Positions 6,783 to 13,690 of a DNA stretch of 32,723 nt are shown in pieces. The notes below the pieces were generated by a model. The model worked only from the letters and a program-made list of their open reading frames with translations, was not told where the DNA came from and ran no database searches. The stretch's first letter is position 1. Each line of letters begins with the position of its first letter. This DNA is from Coriobacteriales bacterium. Its GTDB lineage: Bacteria; Actinomycetota; Coriobacteriia; Coriobacteriales; Atopobiaceae. Made by a program: the position numbers and the translations under genes. The stretch covers positions 1 to 32,723 of the forward strand of contig JAUMWN010000023.1 of the NCBI GenBank assembly GCA_030529625.1, given 5' to 3'.

Positions 6783-7424
6783 TTAAAGAAGATATCCGAA
6801 GATTGCGACAAAATGGAGCGCCGTTCCCAACAGGCAAAACAGGTGGAAAACGCTGTGCATGTACGCCCGGCGTTTTCCAATGCCATACAGAACCGACCCT
6901 ACCGTGTAGGCAACTCCCCCGGCAACGATGAGGATTCCACACGCTGGGGCTTGCGTCGATAGAATCGCCGGCATCCCAGCCAAGAACGACCAGCCACTCA
7001 CCAGATGGCACGCAACCTGGACCTTGGAGTACTTGTCGACATCGATGCTCGAGAATACGATTCCCAGCACCGTAAAGAGCGCGACCACGCCAAAAAGCGC
7101 CCAGCCCAGGGCACCACCCACGCCCAGGAGGGCAGCGGGGACATACGTGCCAAACACGAGCAGGTACACGTTGCAGTGATCGACAACGCGCATCACCCGC
7201 TTGCCGGGAAGCGTTGGCGGCAGCGCGTGGTACACGCACGAGACGGTATACAGCGCAATCATGGTAAGGCCAAACACGATTGCGCACACCATGGCAAGCG
7301 GCGTTTGAGCCTTATTAACCATGAGGATGAGCGCCGTGACGCCAAAGGCGGCACCCAAACCATGCGAAATGCTGTTTACGAGCTCCTCGCCCAAGCTGTA
7401 TTTGGGAATCAAGACGCGCGACAT
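6783..7424 (-). CDS. hemolysin III (HlyIII/YqfA) family membrane protein
   Basis: A 213-residue polytopic membrane protein with about seven hydrophobic segments. The conserved HlyIII (PAQR-related) residues are present: NSISHGLGA near the N-terminus, a SCVYHALP histidine, DHCNVYLLVFGTY, and the C-terminal HSVFHLFCLLG pair of histidines. These residues form the putative metal site of the family. Members are widely annotated as hemolysins, but the physiological role is unresolved and may be a membrane hydrolase or receptor-like function. The start at 7424 follows GGAG by 7 nt and gives the usual family length; the frame remains open to 7517. It is divergent from the DUF1836 regulator gene and shares a palindrome-rich intergenic region with it. 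Confidence 0.9.
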   Translation of the reverse strand: MSRVLIPKYSLGEELVNSISHGLGAAFGVTALILMVNKAQTPLAMVCAIVFGLTMIALYTVSCVYHALPPTLPGKRVMRVVDHCNVYLLVFGTYVPAALLGVGGALGWALFGVVALFTVLGIVFSSIDVDKYSKVQVACHLVSGWSFLAGMPAILSTQAPACGILIVAGGVAYTVGSVLYGIGKRRAYMHSVFHLFCLLGTALHFVAIFGYLL

Positions 7425-7504
7425 GACCTGCTCCACGAACACCACCCCCTTGACGTGTCGCGTGAGCCCATCGTGGCTACGCAACGTCACTTCTTCTATG
7501 TCCG

Positions 7505-7546
7505 TAGTATACCACATCTAGAGTTGTATACTAGATTAGATAATCT
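7505..7546. promoter_or_regulatory. palindromic operator/promoter region between hlyIII and DUF1836 genes
   Basis: Inverted pair TAGTATAC (7505-7512) and GTATACTA (7526-7533) is centred 21 bp apart, and the adjacent pair AGATTA (7533-7538) and TAATCT (7541-7546) has a 2-bp spacer. TATACT (7527-7532) and GATAAT (7539-7544) are possible -10 boxes for the + strand gene; TATACT on the minus strand (7511-7506) is one for hlyIII. The layout suits a dimeric regulator acting on both promoters. Confidence 0.45.
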
Positions 7547-7594
7547 GTAAAATGTCCTTATCGCGCCTTGGAATCCTTTGGAGGGACAACGGAC

Positions 7595-8092
7595 ATGCCT
7601 CAAGCACGCACACTGCCTCACTGGAACGAGCTTCCCGACTTTGGGCTCTATATGGACCAGGTAATCTCGCTCATGGAGCGCTATCTTGGCACGCCCGCAG
7701 GTACCGGCGAGAAGCGCCTTACGGCATCGATGGTAAACAACTACGTAAAGATCGGCGCGATTCCCTCCCCCATAAAAAAGAAATACAGCCGGGAGCACCT
7801 CGCGTGCCTCATCGTCGTGTGCGCACTCAAGCCCGTGCTCCCGCTTGCCGTGATTCGCGAAATCTTGTCGAACAAGCTTGAGCAGGACGACCCCTCCGAT
7901 TTGTACGACCAGTTTTGCCAACAGTTCGAGGACTGCGAGCGCGAGGCGCAGAGCGCCGTTGCTCATGACGACGACGCGTCCGTAGACCCATACGCGATAG
8001 TCGTCGCCTCGGCTCTGAGCGCACAGGCCCGACGCAACGTTGCCCTCGCCTGCTGGGCGCGTTGCAGCGAACAAGACGGCAATCCTGCGTAG
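7595..8092 (+). CDS. DUF1836 domain-containing (MerR-like HTH) regulator
   Basis: A 165-residue protein recognised as DUF1836 from WNELPDFGLYMDQVISLMERY near the N-terminus and the conserved LTASMVNNYVKIGAIPSP followed by KKKYSREHLACLIVVCALK. The second block is a MerR-like winged helix; it is followed by a helical segment (LPLAVIREILSNKL) and an acidic C-terminal half. These proteins are thought to bind DNA, but the targets and any ligand are unknown. The start at 7595 follows GGAGGG by about 9 nt; a TTG at 7568 in the same frame is less likely. It is divergent from the hemolysin III gene, which makes that gene the obvious candidate target. Confidence 0.88.
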   Translation: MPQARTLPHWNELPDFGLYMDQVISLMERYLGTPAGTGEKRLTASMVNNYVKIGAIPSPIKKKYSREHLACLIVVCALKPVLPLAVIREILSNKLEQDDPSDLYDQFCQQFEDCEREAQSAVAHDDDASVDPYAIVVASALSAQARRNVALACWARCSEQDGNPA

Positions 8093-8132
8093 CGCACAGC
8101 AGGCTTCGAGACGCCTCAACCAACGGGACGAA

Positions 8133-8561
8133 TCATTTGCCCCGATTCTTTCTCTTGCGCTTTTCTTGTCTCTTCTCAAAGCGGCTTTGTCGCTCCTGCT
8201 CACGCCTCTCGCGCGATTTGGATTTGCGTGCGTGAGCGGCCATCTCGCGTTCCTGCGAGATGGCTTGCTGCGCCTTTGTGGACGGACCGCGTTGCTTGAG
8301 TTCCCGCGACGCCTCGCATTGACGCCGCTTTGGGTTAGACGACAGCTGAGGTGCCGTCTCGTCAAGCTCCACGGCCTGGGTGAATCGAAGCCCGTTCCAA
8401 CCTTGACACACGAGCTGCAAAATCTCCTCGGCAGATGGCTCGGCACCAAACACGATTCGGCATGCACTGAGCTGTCCATCCTCGATACACTCAAACATCC
8501 CCACCCAAAACTGGCCATCGTGATACACGGTCAGAGTGGAGGACACCCCGATCTTCCGCAT
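8133..8561 (-). CDS. yjdF: YjdF family protein
   Basis: A 142-residue member of the YjdF (DUF2992) family. The N-terminal half contains the family signature STLTVYHDGQFWVGMFECIEDG, then IVFGAEPSAEEI and LRFTQAVE. The C-terminal half is a very basic, probably helical tail (SSNPKRRQ, STKAQQAISQERE, repeated RERREQERQ and KRKRKNRGK). In Firmicutes this gene is controlled by the yjdF riboswitch, which binds azaaromatic compounds, so the protein is thought to act in response to such toxic molecules; its biochemical role is not established. AAGGAGG lies 8 nt before the start at 8561. The frame continues to 8609 through the leader and is not likely translated. Confidence 0.9.
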   Translation of the reverse strand: MRKIGVSSTLTVYHDGQFWVGMFECIEDGQLSACRIVFGAEPSAEEILQLVCQGWNGLRFTQAVELDETAPQLSSNPKRRQCEASRELKQRGPSTKAQQAISQEREMAAHARKSKSRERREQERQSRFEKRQEKRKRKNRGK

Positions 8562-8690
8562 GGCGATTCCCTCCTTTATGTAGATGCCACGCGGAGAAGG
8601 GACAACCAAGGAGGCAGGTTACTGACGCCCGAGGCGCACCCCGACTACCCAACGGGGTCGTGTTTTTATCTCCGATGGGTACATCTTATC
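8562..8690 (-). promoter_or_regulatory. possible yjdF-type riboswitch leader
   Basis: The minus-strand leader upstream of yjdF is rich in inverted segments: GACCCCG with CGGGGT, and a C-rich GCCTCCTT (about 8608-8615) that can pair with the AAGGAGG ribosome-binding site just before the start. That is the layout of a translational switch, and yjdF genes are commonly preceded by a yjdF RNA. I cannot confirm the full consensus fold by eye. Confidence 0.4.
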
Positions 8691-8700
8691 ACGATGGAAA

Positions 8701-9527
8701 CTATCTGCAAGCGCGTGGGCCAGTCCAGCCGTTACGTCGCCCTCTAGGAATCGCGGCGATTAGGAACGCGCCTGCAGCGGCAAGGACAAGCCATGCGGCC
8801 GTTCCACCAGACGCATCACCGGTTCTGGCCAACATGGTTGCTCCCGAGGTACCCGATGCGTTCGCGCTTGTGCCACTGCTTGAGCCGCCGTCGTTGCCAC
8901 TGACGCTGGTGCTACCGCTATTCCTGCCGTTAGCGCCACCGCCGCTTGTCCCATCGCTGTTCGTGCCACCCGTCTCATCGTCATCCTTTGTGCCCGATGA
9001 CGAGCTCTCCCCCGCAACCGTCCTAAATGGGACCTCGACGTCGCTACCGTCGTCGAAGGAGGCCTTGAGCATGTGTTCACCGTGCGCAAGCGTTGCCAAG
9101 AACGTTGGCTGCAGCGAGACGATTGCGCTACCCTTCTTGACGGTGTAGTACACACTGCTCGCAGAGTCTTTTGCGGCACGGCCTGGTCGTCCACCTGGAT
9201 GCCGGCAAAGTGCTCTATCGTTGTCTCGTCGTCGACCGTTCGTTTGAAGACGAAGACGAGCGGATCGGCCGAACCCTCGGTCCAGGTTCCGGCAGTTCCC
9301 AAAGTCACCTCGCACACGCCCGCCTTCGCCTTTTCCGCGTAGGTAGCCGTGTAGACGGCGTTGCCTGCTACGGGGACGACCTCGGGCGTCCAGCCGGCGA
9401 ACTCATAGGTGGCAAGAATGTAGCCGCCAGTCACATTGTCCGCACCCCCCTCGCACACCTCATCTCTGCGTCTGGGTTCATCAGACGCTTGCATCCCGCT
9501 GACACAGCTGGAACTACACTCTATCAC
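8701..9527 (-). pseudogene. remnant of an LxxTG-anchored surface protein, frameshifted and 5'-truncated
   Basis: The minus strand encodes the C-terminal part of a cell-wall-anchored protein in two frames. The upstream piece contains a bacterial-repeat (InlB B-repeat-like) segment FAGWTPEVVPVAGNAVYTATY, then FVFKRTVDDETTIEHFAGIQ. The downstream piece continues the same protein with YYTVKKGSAIVSL and LAHGEHMLKASFDDG, a Ser/Gly/Thr/Asn-rich wall-spanning stretch, and a sorting signal LARTGD with a hydrophobic segment and an RGRR tail. Frame changes at a TTTT run (+ strand 9169-9172), consistent with loss of one base. No start codon, signal peptide or ribosome-binding site is evident at the 5' side, so most of the adhesin is missing. 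Sortase would have attached the intact protein to peptidoglycan. Confidence 0.75.
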
Positions 9528-9599
9528 GCGCCAAACCTTGGGGAACGCGCTGCACGGACGACCCTGTGCAAACTATGGGTCTTTGCTCTCACACGAGTC

Positions 9600-10919
9600 T
9601 TATAGCGTATACGTTCCGAACCCGGCTATTGCCTCATCGATTGACGCCTCGCCATTTGCGACCATGTAGGCAGCGACGCGGTATTGGATGGTGGCTTCAT
9701 CTTTCAGCCCAACTTCGTGAGTCGAGATAATCCGGGTTGGGTCAATAGTGCTGAACGGTGCGTACAAACCATCGTAGGCAATGTCGGGCGTTACGGTAAG
9801 CAGATGTTTCGCGCGTGCGATGTCGTTAAGCTCTTGCGGGCTCATCAGAAAGCGCATGAACTCGTTCGCCATGTCAAGGTTCTCGCTATCCTTGTTAACC
9901 GCGAACTGAACAGAAGGCTTGTCGAGAAGACAGGCACCCTCATCGGTGAGTGTGAGCGGATAGAGGGCATACGAGAACGGGTTGGCGGTAAACGCTTCGG
10001 ATAGGCTCTCGCGTTTGGCCGTACCTGACGCCGTATCGGCCGAGCACAACGCCATGGGAATGTCGCCCTCAAAGAACCTCAGAATCAGCTCATTGTAGCC
10101 ATCCTTAAGCTCGTTGCAGACGTCGAGGTTGATGCACCCCCGCTTCATCATGTCGGCTACCTTTTCTAGGACGGGCCTCATGTATTCGCCAGCTGAGGGA
10201 TCGAGCTTGTTGAGTTTCTCAACCATCTGGGGATTCTTGGAAGCATCGCCGTACATGAGCTCGCCAACGAGGTTTCCGTACGAGGACGGCACGTTATAGT
10301 TCAAGATGGGAGTGGGGTACCCGGCCTTGTTGAACGCGTCGCACGCAGCCAACAGCTCCTCGTAGTTCGTCGGAATGCTAATCCCCTCCTTTTTGAAGAG
10401 GTCCTCGTTCACGAGAACGCCAGACGTGCTGGCAAAAATGGGGGCCATGGGACACGCCCCCGTCTTGTCCTTGCACAGCAAACTCGGGCGCACGCACGAC
10501 AAGTCTATGTTGAGCGCTGGGTCTGATAGGTCCTCTGCATGCTCGAACAGCACGGCATACTTGTTCGACTCCAACATGAAGTCTTGGGCAAAATAGATGT
10601 CGGGCGCGTCATCCGAGCTTAAGGCCGTGGAAATGAGGTTGTTGTAGTCGTCAACCTTGGTGTAGTTTAGCTCGACGTTTGGGTAAAACTCGTTAAACTT
10701 GTCGAATTCGGCTTCGAGTGCCTCAAAGTTATCGTAGCTGCCGACAACGGAAATAGAGGTTTTTGTGTTGGTGTCAAGCGATGGGGTGAAGCTCTTCTGC
10801 TCGCCTGCTTGCTCCGGCGCTGTCCCCGAAGACTCTGGCGACGCGGCACAGGCTGCCAACGCCACCAAAACAAACGCAGCTGACAATACGAGCAGGCAAT
10901 GCGCGACGATCTTTCTCAT
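9600..10919 (-). CDS. extracellular solute-binding lipoprotein (ABC sugar-type family 1)
   Basis: A 439-residue lipoprotein. A signal peptide with the lipobox LAAC (Cys24) is followed by a Ser/Glu-rich linker and a solute-binding fold: SISVVGSYDNFEALEAEFDKF, NLISTALSSDDAPDIYFAQDF, the hinge region, and SVQFAVNKDSENLDMANEFMRFL with the MSPQELNDIA helix typical of extracellular sugar-binding proteins. The substrate is probably a carbohydrate or glycan, but no specificity can be read. No permease or ATPase gene is adjacent. Its ATG overlaps the stop of the upstream receiver-domain gene as ATGA, so the two are translated together. This pairing suggests a sensory rather than a transport role. Confidence 0.9.
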   Translation of the reverse strand: MRKIVAHCLLVLSAAFVLVALAACAASPESSGTAPEQAGEQKSFTPSLDTNTKTSISVVGSYDNFEALEAEFDKFNEFYPNVELNYTKVDDYNNLISTALSSDDAPDIYFAQDFMLESNKYAVLFEHAEDLSDPALNIDLSCVRPSLLCKDKTGACPMAPIFASTSGVLVNEDLFKKEGISIPTNYEELLAACDAFNKAGYPTPILNYNVPSSYGNLVGELMYGDASKNPQMVEKLNKLDPSAGEYMRPVLEKVADMMKRGCINLDVCNELKDGYNELILRFFEGDIPMALCSADTASGTAKRESLSEAFTANPFSYALYPLTLTDEGACLLDKPSVQFAVNKDSENLDMANEFMRFLMSPQELNDIARAKHLLTVTPDIAYDGLYAPFSTIDPTRIISTHEVGLKDEATIQYRVAAYMVANGEASIDEAIAGFGTYTL

Positions 10920-11419
10920 GACATAGACTCCTTTACTTTTTGGATCTCCTTCAAAACAAGCTTTATCTCAATCGGTTTTGCGATATGTCCGTTCATGCCG
11001 GCATCCAAACACACAGCGACATCTTCGGAAAACGCGTTAGCTGTCGTCGCAATAATTGGAATTGCCGATATCCGCTCGTCGGGCAGCATGCGAATGGCTT
11101 TCGTGGCCTCGATGCCATTCATTACGGGCATCTGCACGTCCATAAACACGAGGTCATAGTCACCTGGTTGTGACGATGCAAGCAAGTCGACCGCAATCTG
11201 GCCGTTTTCAGCGTGCGTGGACTCAATGCCATACATGCTGAGCATCATGGAGAGAATCTGCCAGTTGACTTCGTGATCCTCGGCAACGAGCACATGCATG
11301 CCCGCAATGTCGGAGTAGTCGTCCTCACGCGCGACTGACTCCGACGTCAGGTGCAGCAGCTCGTTGATTGTACGGTATAACGTAGATTTTTCTCCCGTTA
11401 TTGCAGCGGAACAAACCAA
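10916..11419 (-). pseudogene. receiver domain, probable C-terminal remnant of a hybrid histidine kinase
   Basis: The frame opens at a TTG (11419) with no clear ribosome-binding site and encodes 167 residues. The first 40 look like the linker of a hybrid kinase (EKSTLYRTINELLHLTSESV). They are followed by a complete receiver domain: acidic pocket VLVAEDHEVN, phosphoacceptor DLVFMDVQMPVMNG, conserved Thr in IPIIATTANAF and Lys in GHIAKPI. No histidine-kinase, HATPase or sensor domain remains; the segment just upstream in the same frame ends in a TAA at about 11447-11449. The stop overlaps the solute-binding protein start (ATGA). It may still be translated as a stand-alone receiver, but a truncated hybrid kinase is the simpler reading. 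Confidence 0.7.
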
Positions 11420-11514
11420 GCGATGATGGTGCGCTCGCAGGGATACTTACGGCTGGTCGAACACCACAACGAGCTCCTTGCCGGTCATGTCCATGCTCGC
11501 CCCGATGTTAGTCT

Positions 11515-12768
11515 TCAATTCATGACGTAACGCGTTGAGCGGCCGGCGCCTTGGACCCGAACGAGGCCCTTCTCCACAAGCTGCCCGAGCAGCCGCAGGC
11601 ACTTGTCCTTGCCGAACCCGGTCGCCTCCGATATCTGCGCACTCGAGAGCACGCGTCCTGGTGCAAAGAGGGCGTAGACCGACCTCTCGTCGATGTCGAG
11701 CTCGGGGGAGATGTCTACGACGGGAAGCGTCACGGTGACAGATCCGTCGGTAACAGAAAAAAGCGGCTTTACGTCGCACCCCTCGTAGCTTCGTCTGATG
11801 CGGCGCACTCCTGTCCCGAACTGCTCGATGACGCCCAGGCGGAACAGCACGTTGCCTAGGATTGGACTCCTGAGTACCGATATATTGCCCGCCAGGTAAT
11901 CGCGCACGGTTATCCCTTTTGGAAGACCTCCTGGCGAGGCCACCTCGATGCGGTCGTCGTACATCGATACCCTAATGTGTGCACCTACATCCCATGCCCG
12001 GTGCGCTATCGCATTTGCCACAGCCTCTCGGAACGCCTCCCGGGGAACCCTCTCGTGAGGGGTACGCCGAAATCCCTCGATCTGCTCGTAGGTGTAGTAG
12101 CGGTCGAACATCGAGAGGGTGGCGTCAAGTTGCGTGAGCACGGAAATGCCAGAATGCGTCTCGCGGTCGAGGATGCTGTTAATGTCAATTCCGAAGCGGG
12201 CCATGTCTATCCCAGGGAACTGGTTCGTGTCTGCAAGCAGTGCGGCCGCGTTGTTGAAGCCGTCTTTCCGCGATAGAAGGCCGAGCGTCCTGAGCGTGTC
12301 ATTGCCAAACGACTCGATTCCCACCTCACTCAAAAGCGCAGCTTCCAACACCTCGAACGATAGGTCCTGGCTCTGCGAGCGCAGCTCATCGAAAGTCCTG
12401 TTAGAGCCCTCAAGTACGAGCCGCCTCAGCTCGAGGCCGTCCACCTCGACAGTCGACGTGTCGCTGCGTCGGTACGCCTTAGAGCGATACAGGTAGGGCT
12501 TGTCGTCCCCCTCCCGAACCCGCAGCGTCACGACGCGCGAGCTAGCATCCCGATATACCTCGAACTCGGGCCTTGGAGACAGCCCGTCGTTTATCGCGTT
12601 CTCTATACGCAGGGTGTCTCCAACCGGATCATCAAGACCGATTTTCCGCCCATCGTCGGTGACGCCGAAAAGAATCTCACCATCACCGTAGTTCGCGTAC
12701 GCGCTAACGGTCTTGAGGAACGTGTTGGAAACCCGCTCCTTGAGTTCGAGATGCCTGCTCTCCCTCAT
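11515..12768 (-). CDS. AlbA/Schlafen-type ATP-binding protein with C-terminal winged helix
   Basis: A 417-residue protein. The N-terminal third is an AlbA_2 (Schlafen-like) nucleic-acid-binding domain: HLELKERVSNTFLKTVSAYAN, then GEILFGVTDDGRKIG. The middle has an HATPase-like segment with EAVANAIAHRAWD, DRIEVASPGGLP and IEQFGTGVRRIRRSY, as in transcriptional regulators of the Schlafen/ATPase type (HATPase_c_4). The last 60 residues form a winged helix (AQISEATGFGKDKCLRLLGQLVEKGLV). Members are often found with defence or mobile elements and may act as regulators; no activity has been established for most. The start at 12768 follows AAAGGGG; an upstream GTG at 12786 is less likely. A strong palindrome lies just upstream, suggesting autoregulation. 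It is inserted between the kinase remnant and the GG-leader peptide gene. Confidence 0.82.
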   Translation of the reverse strand: MRESRHLELKERVSNTFLKTVSAYANYGDGEILFGVTDDGRKIGLDDPVGDTLRIENAINDGLSPRPEFEVYRDASSRVVTLRVREGDDKPYLYRSKAYRRSDTSTVEVDGLELRRLVLEGSNRTFDELRSQSQDLSFEVLEAALLSEVGIESFGNDTLRTLGLLSRKDGFNNAAALLADTNQFPGIDMARFGIDINSILDRETHSGISVLTQLDATLSMFDRYYTYEQIEGFRRTPHERVPREAFREAVANAIAHRAWDVGAHIRVSMYDDRIEVASPGGLPKGITVRDYLAGNISVLRSPILGNVLFRLGVIEQFGTGVRRIRRSYEGCDVKPLFSVTDGSVTVTLPVVDISPELDIDERSVYALFAPGRVLSSAQISEATGFGKDKCLRLLGQLVEKGLVRVQGAGRSTRYVMN

Positions 12769-12808
12769 CGCGCCCCTTTCTCTCACGAATGAATCGTAGC
12801 ATACAGAC

Positions 12809-12848
12809 GACGATTATCCGACGCAAATTTATTCGTCGGATAATCGTC
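12809..12848. promoter_or_regulatory. 15-bp perfect palindrome upstream of the AlbA_2 gene
   Basis: Bases 12809-12823 and 12834-12848 are perfect inverted repeats (core CGATTATCCGACG) with a 10-nt A/T-rich loop. It lies 40-80 nt before the start codon, where the promoter should be. No T-run follows, so an operator for the winged-helix protein is more likely than a terminator. Confidence 0.55.
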
Positions 12849-12936
12849 TGAATCGTTCGAAATGACCTGACACATCCGCTAGCTGGGCAAACGGCGCTAT
12901 TGCGTTGAATGTTTCCGACGGCATACCGCAGGGCGG

Positions 12937-13068
12937 CTACCTCCAGCGCATCTGCTTCCCCTTGGGAATCAGGGCCTTGACGTCACACGCGTATCCACTT
13001 GCGCGAGGAAACGGTGGCCGAGGATGGTGAGACGATGCGACGCTGGCAGCTTTTGGTTTACCACGCAT
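12937..13068 (-). CDS. small basic 43-aa ORF overlapping the GG-leader gene
   Basis: An ATG at 13068 lies inside the last codons of the GG-leader gene and opens a 43-residue frame ending at 12937. It encodes a proline- and arginine-rich product (MRGKPKAASVASSHH... to ALIPKGKQMRWR) with no known domain. Overlap of start and stop can indicate coupling, but the ribosome-binding site is poor and the composition is compatible with chance. Treat it as a weak candidate. Confidence 0.2.
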   Translation of the reverse strand: MRGKPKAASVASSHHPRPPFPRASGYACDVKALIPKGKQMRWR

Positions 13069-13303
13069 GGCCACAGTCCCGGCATGTGCAACCATCAACG
13101 TAGGCTATTACATTTATACTCCTGCACATGGGACACGGATTGAGCATGCCTATGAGCTTGCTGATGCGGCCCCCGGCGACGTGCTCGAGCAACTCATCGG
13201 GAATATCAATATCCTCCTCCCTGACGTACTCAAGCAGCTCCTCGTTCGTCTTGCACTCGGCGAGGCGCTTCCGCTGCTCGGGGGTGAGGTTCTTGATGTC
13301 CAT
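13058..13303 (-). CDS. double-glycine leader protein (Nif11-like), Cys-rich tail
   Basis: An 81-residue protein with ribosome-binding site AAGGAG 6 nt before the ATG. Residues 1-45 look like a RiPP leader of the Nif11/bacteriocin type: a helical LTPEQRKRLAECKTNEELLE segment, then IDIPDELLEHVAGG with a terminal double glycine. The remainder is a 36-residue tail beginning RISKLIGMLN and carrying CPMC, then C-T-C-x-x-C-G-H-A-W, i.e. two CxxC pairs plus His. The tail could be a cysteine-rich core peptide released after the GG, or it could be a small zinc ribbon (CPxC...CxxCGHxW). No protease-transporter, cyclase or lanthionine enzyme is encoded nearby. I judge leader-like character more secure than peptide maturation. 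Confidence 0.6.
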   Translation of the reverse strand: MDIKNLTPEQRKRLAECKTNEELLEYVREEDIDIPDELLEHVAGGRISKLIGMLNPCPMCRSINVIAYVDGCTCRDCGHAW

Positions 13304-13690
13304 GCTGCGCTCCTTGTCTCTTTCATGCGTTACTGACGTTCCTGATTCATGATACGCGCGACGGCGGCGCCCGTCCCAAGGCCGTGCGCCCGAATCGGCG
13401 AGCCGACGGCGTATGACGGGCGTTGGCTATGCCGGAGCAATCCGCCATCGGAAGTCTGTGCAAGCTATTGCATTGCGCGCGCACGCCATCCTTGCGAAAT
13501 CGGTCCTAAAACTGCCGGAGCCGCCTCTGTGGGCGGCCCCGGGGTGGTCCAAATTCCAGTCCAAATGATACTGTCTCAAGCGTTTTGGAGTGTTCCAGAA
13601 CGTGATGTACTTATTTGATATATTACGCTTCTGACCTGCTGTTTTATCGCATTCAGCGAGCGAGTGTCCCAGAGTGTTTTACCTCTCGTT
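13304..13690. other. 387-bp gap between the GG-leader gene and the second GMP synthetase
   Basis: No convincing gene is visible on either strand. It holds the promoter region of the minus-strand GG-leader gene near 13304-13400 and the hairpin at 13515-13542. The rest has no recognisable structure. Confidence 0.5.
13508..13542 (-). terminator. probable terminator of the second GMP synthetase gene
   Basis: Arms 13515-13525 and 13532-13542 pair over ten positions with one mismatch and a 6-nt loop. Read on the minus strand, the stem is followed by GGCAGTTTTAGG, a short U-tract. It is about 150 bp downstream of the guaA2 stop. Confidence 0.45.

Noticed and set aside
11447..11779. A 110-residue minus-strand frame ending ELVVVFDQP, in frame with the receiver remnant
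   Set aside because: Most of it overlaps the AlbA_2 gene in another frame; only the last 20 codons lie outside, too little to call a kinase fragment.
13349..13618. A + strand 89-residue frame in the gap before the second GMP synthetase
   Set aside because: No ribosome-binding site, and Pro/Ala/Arg-rich composition; it runs across a terminator-like hairpin.
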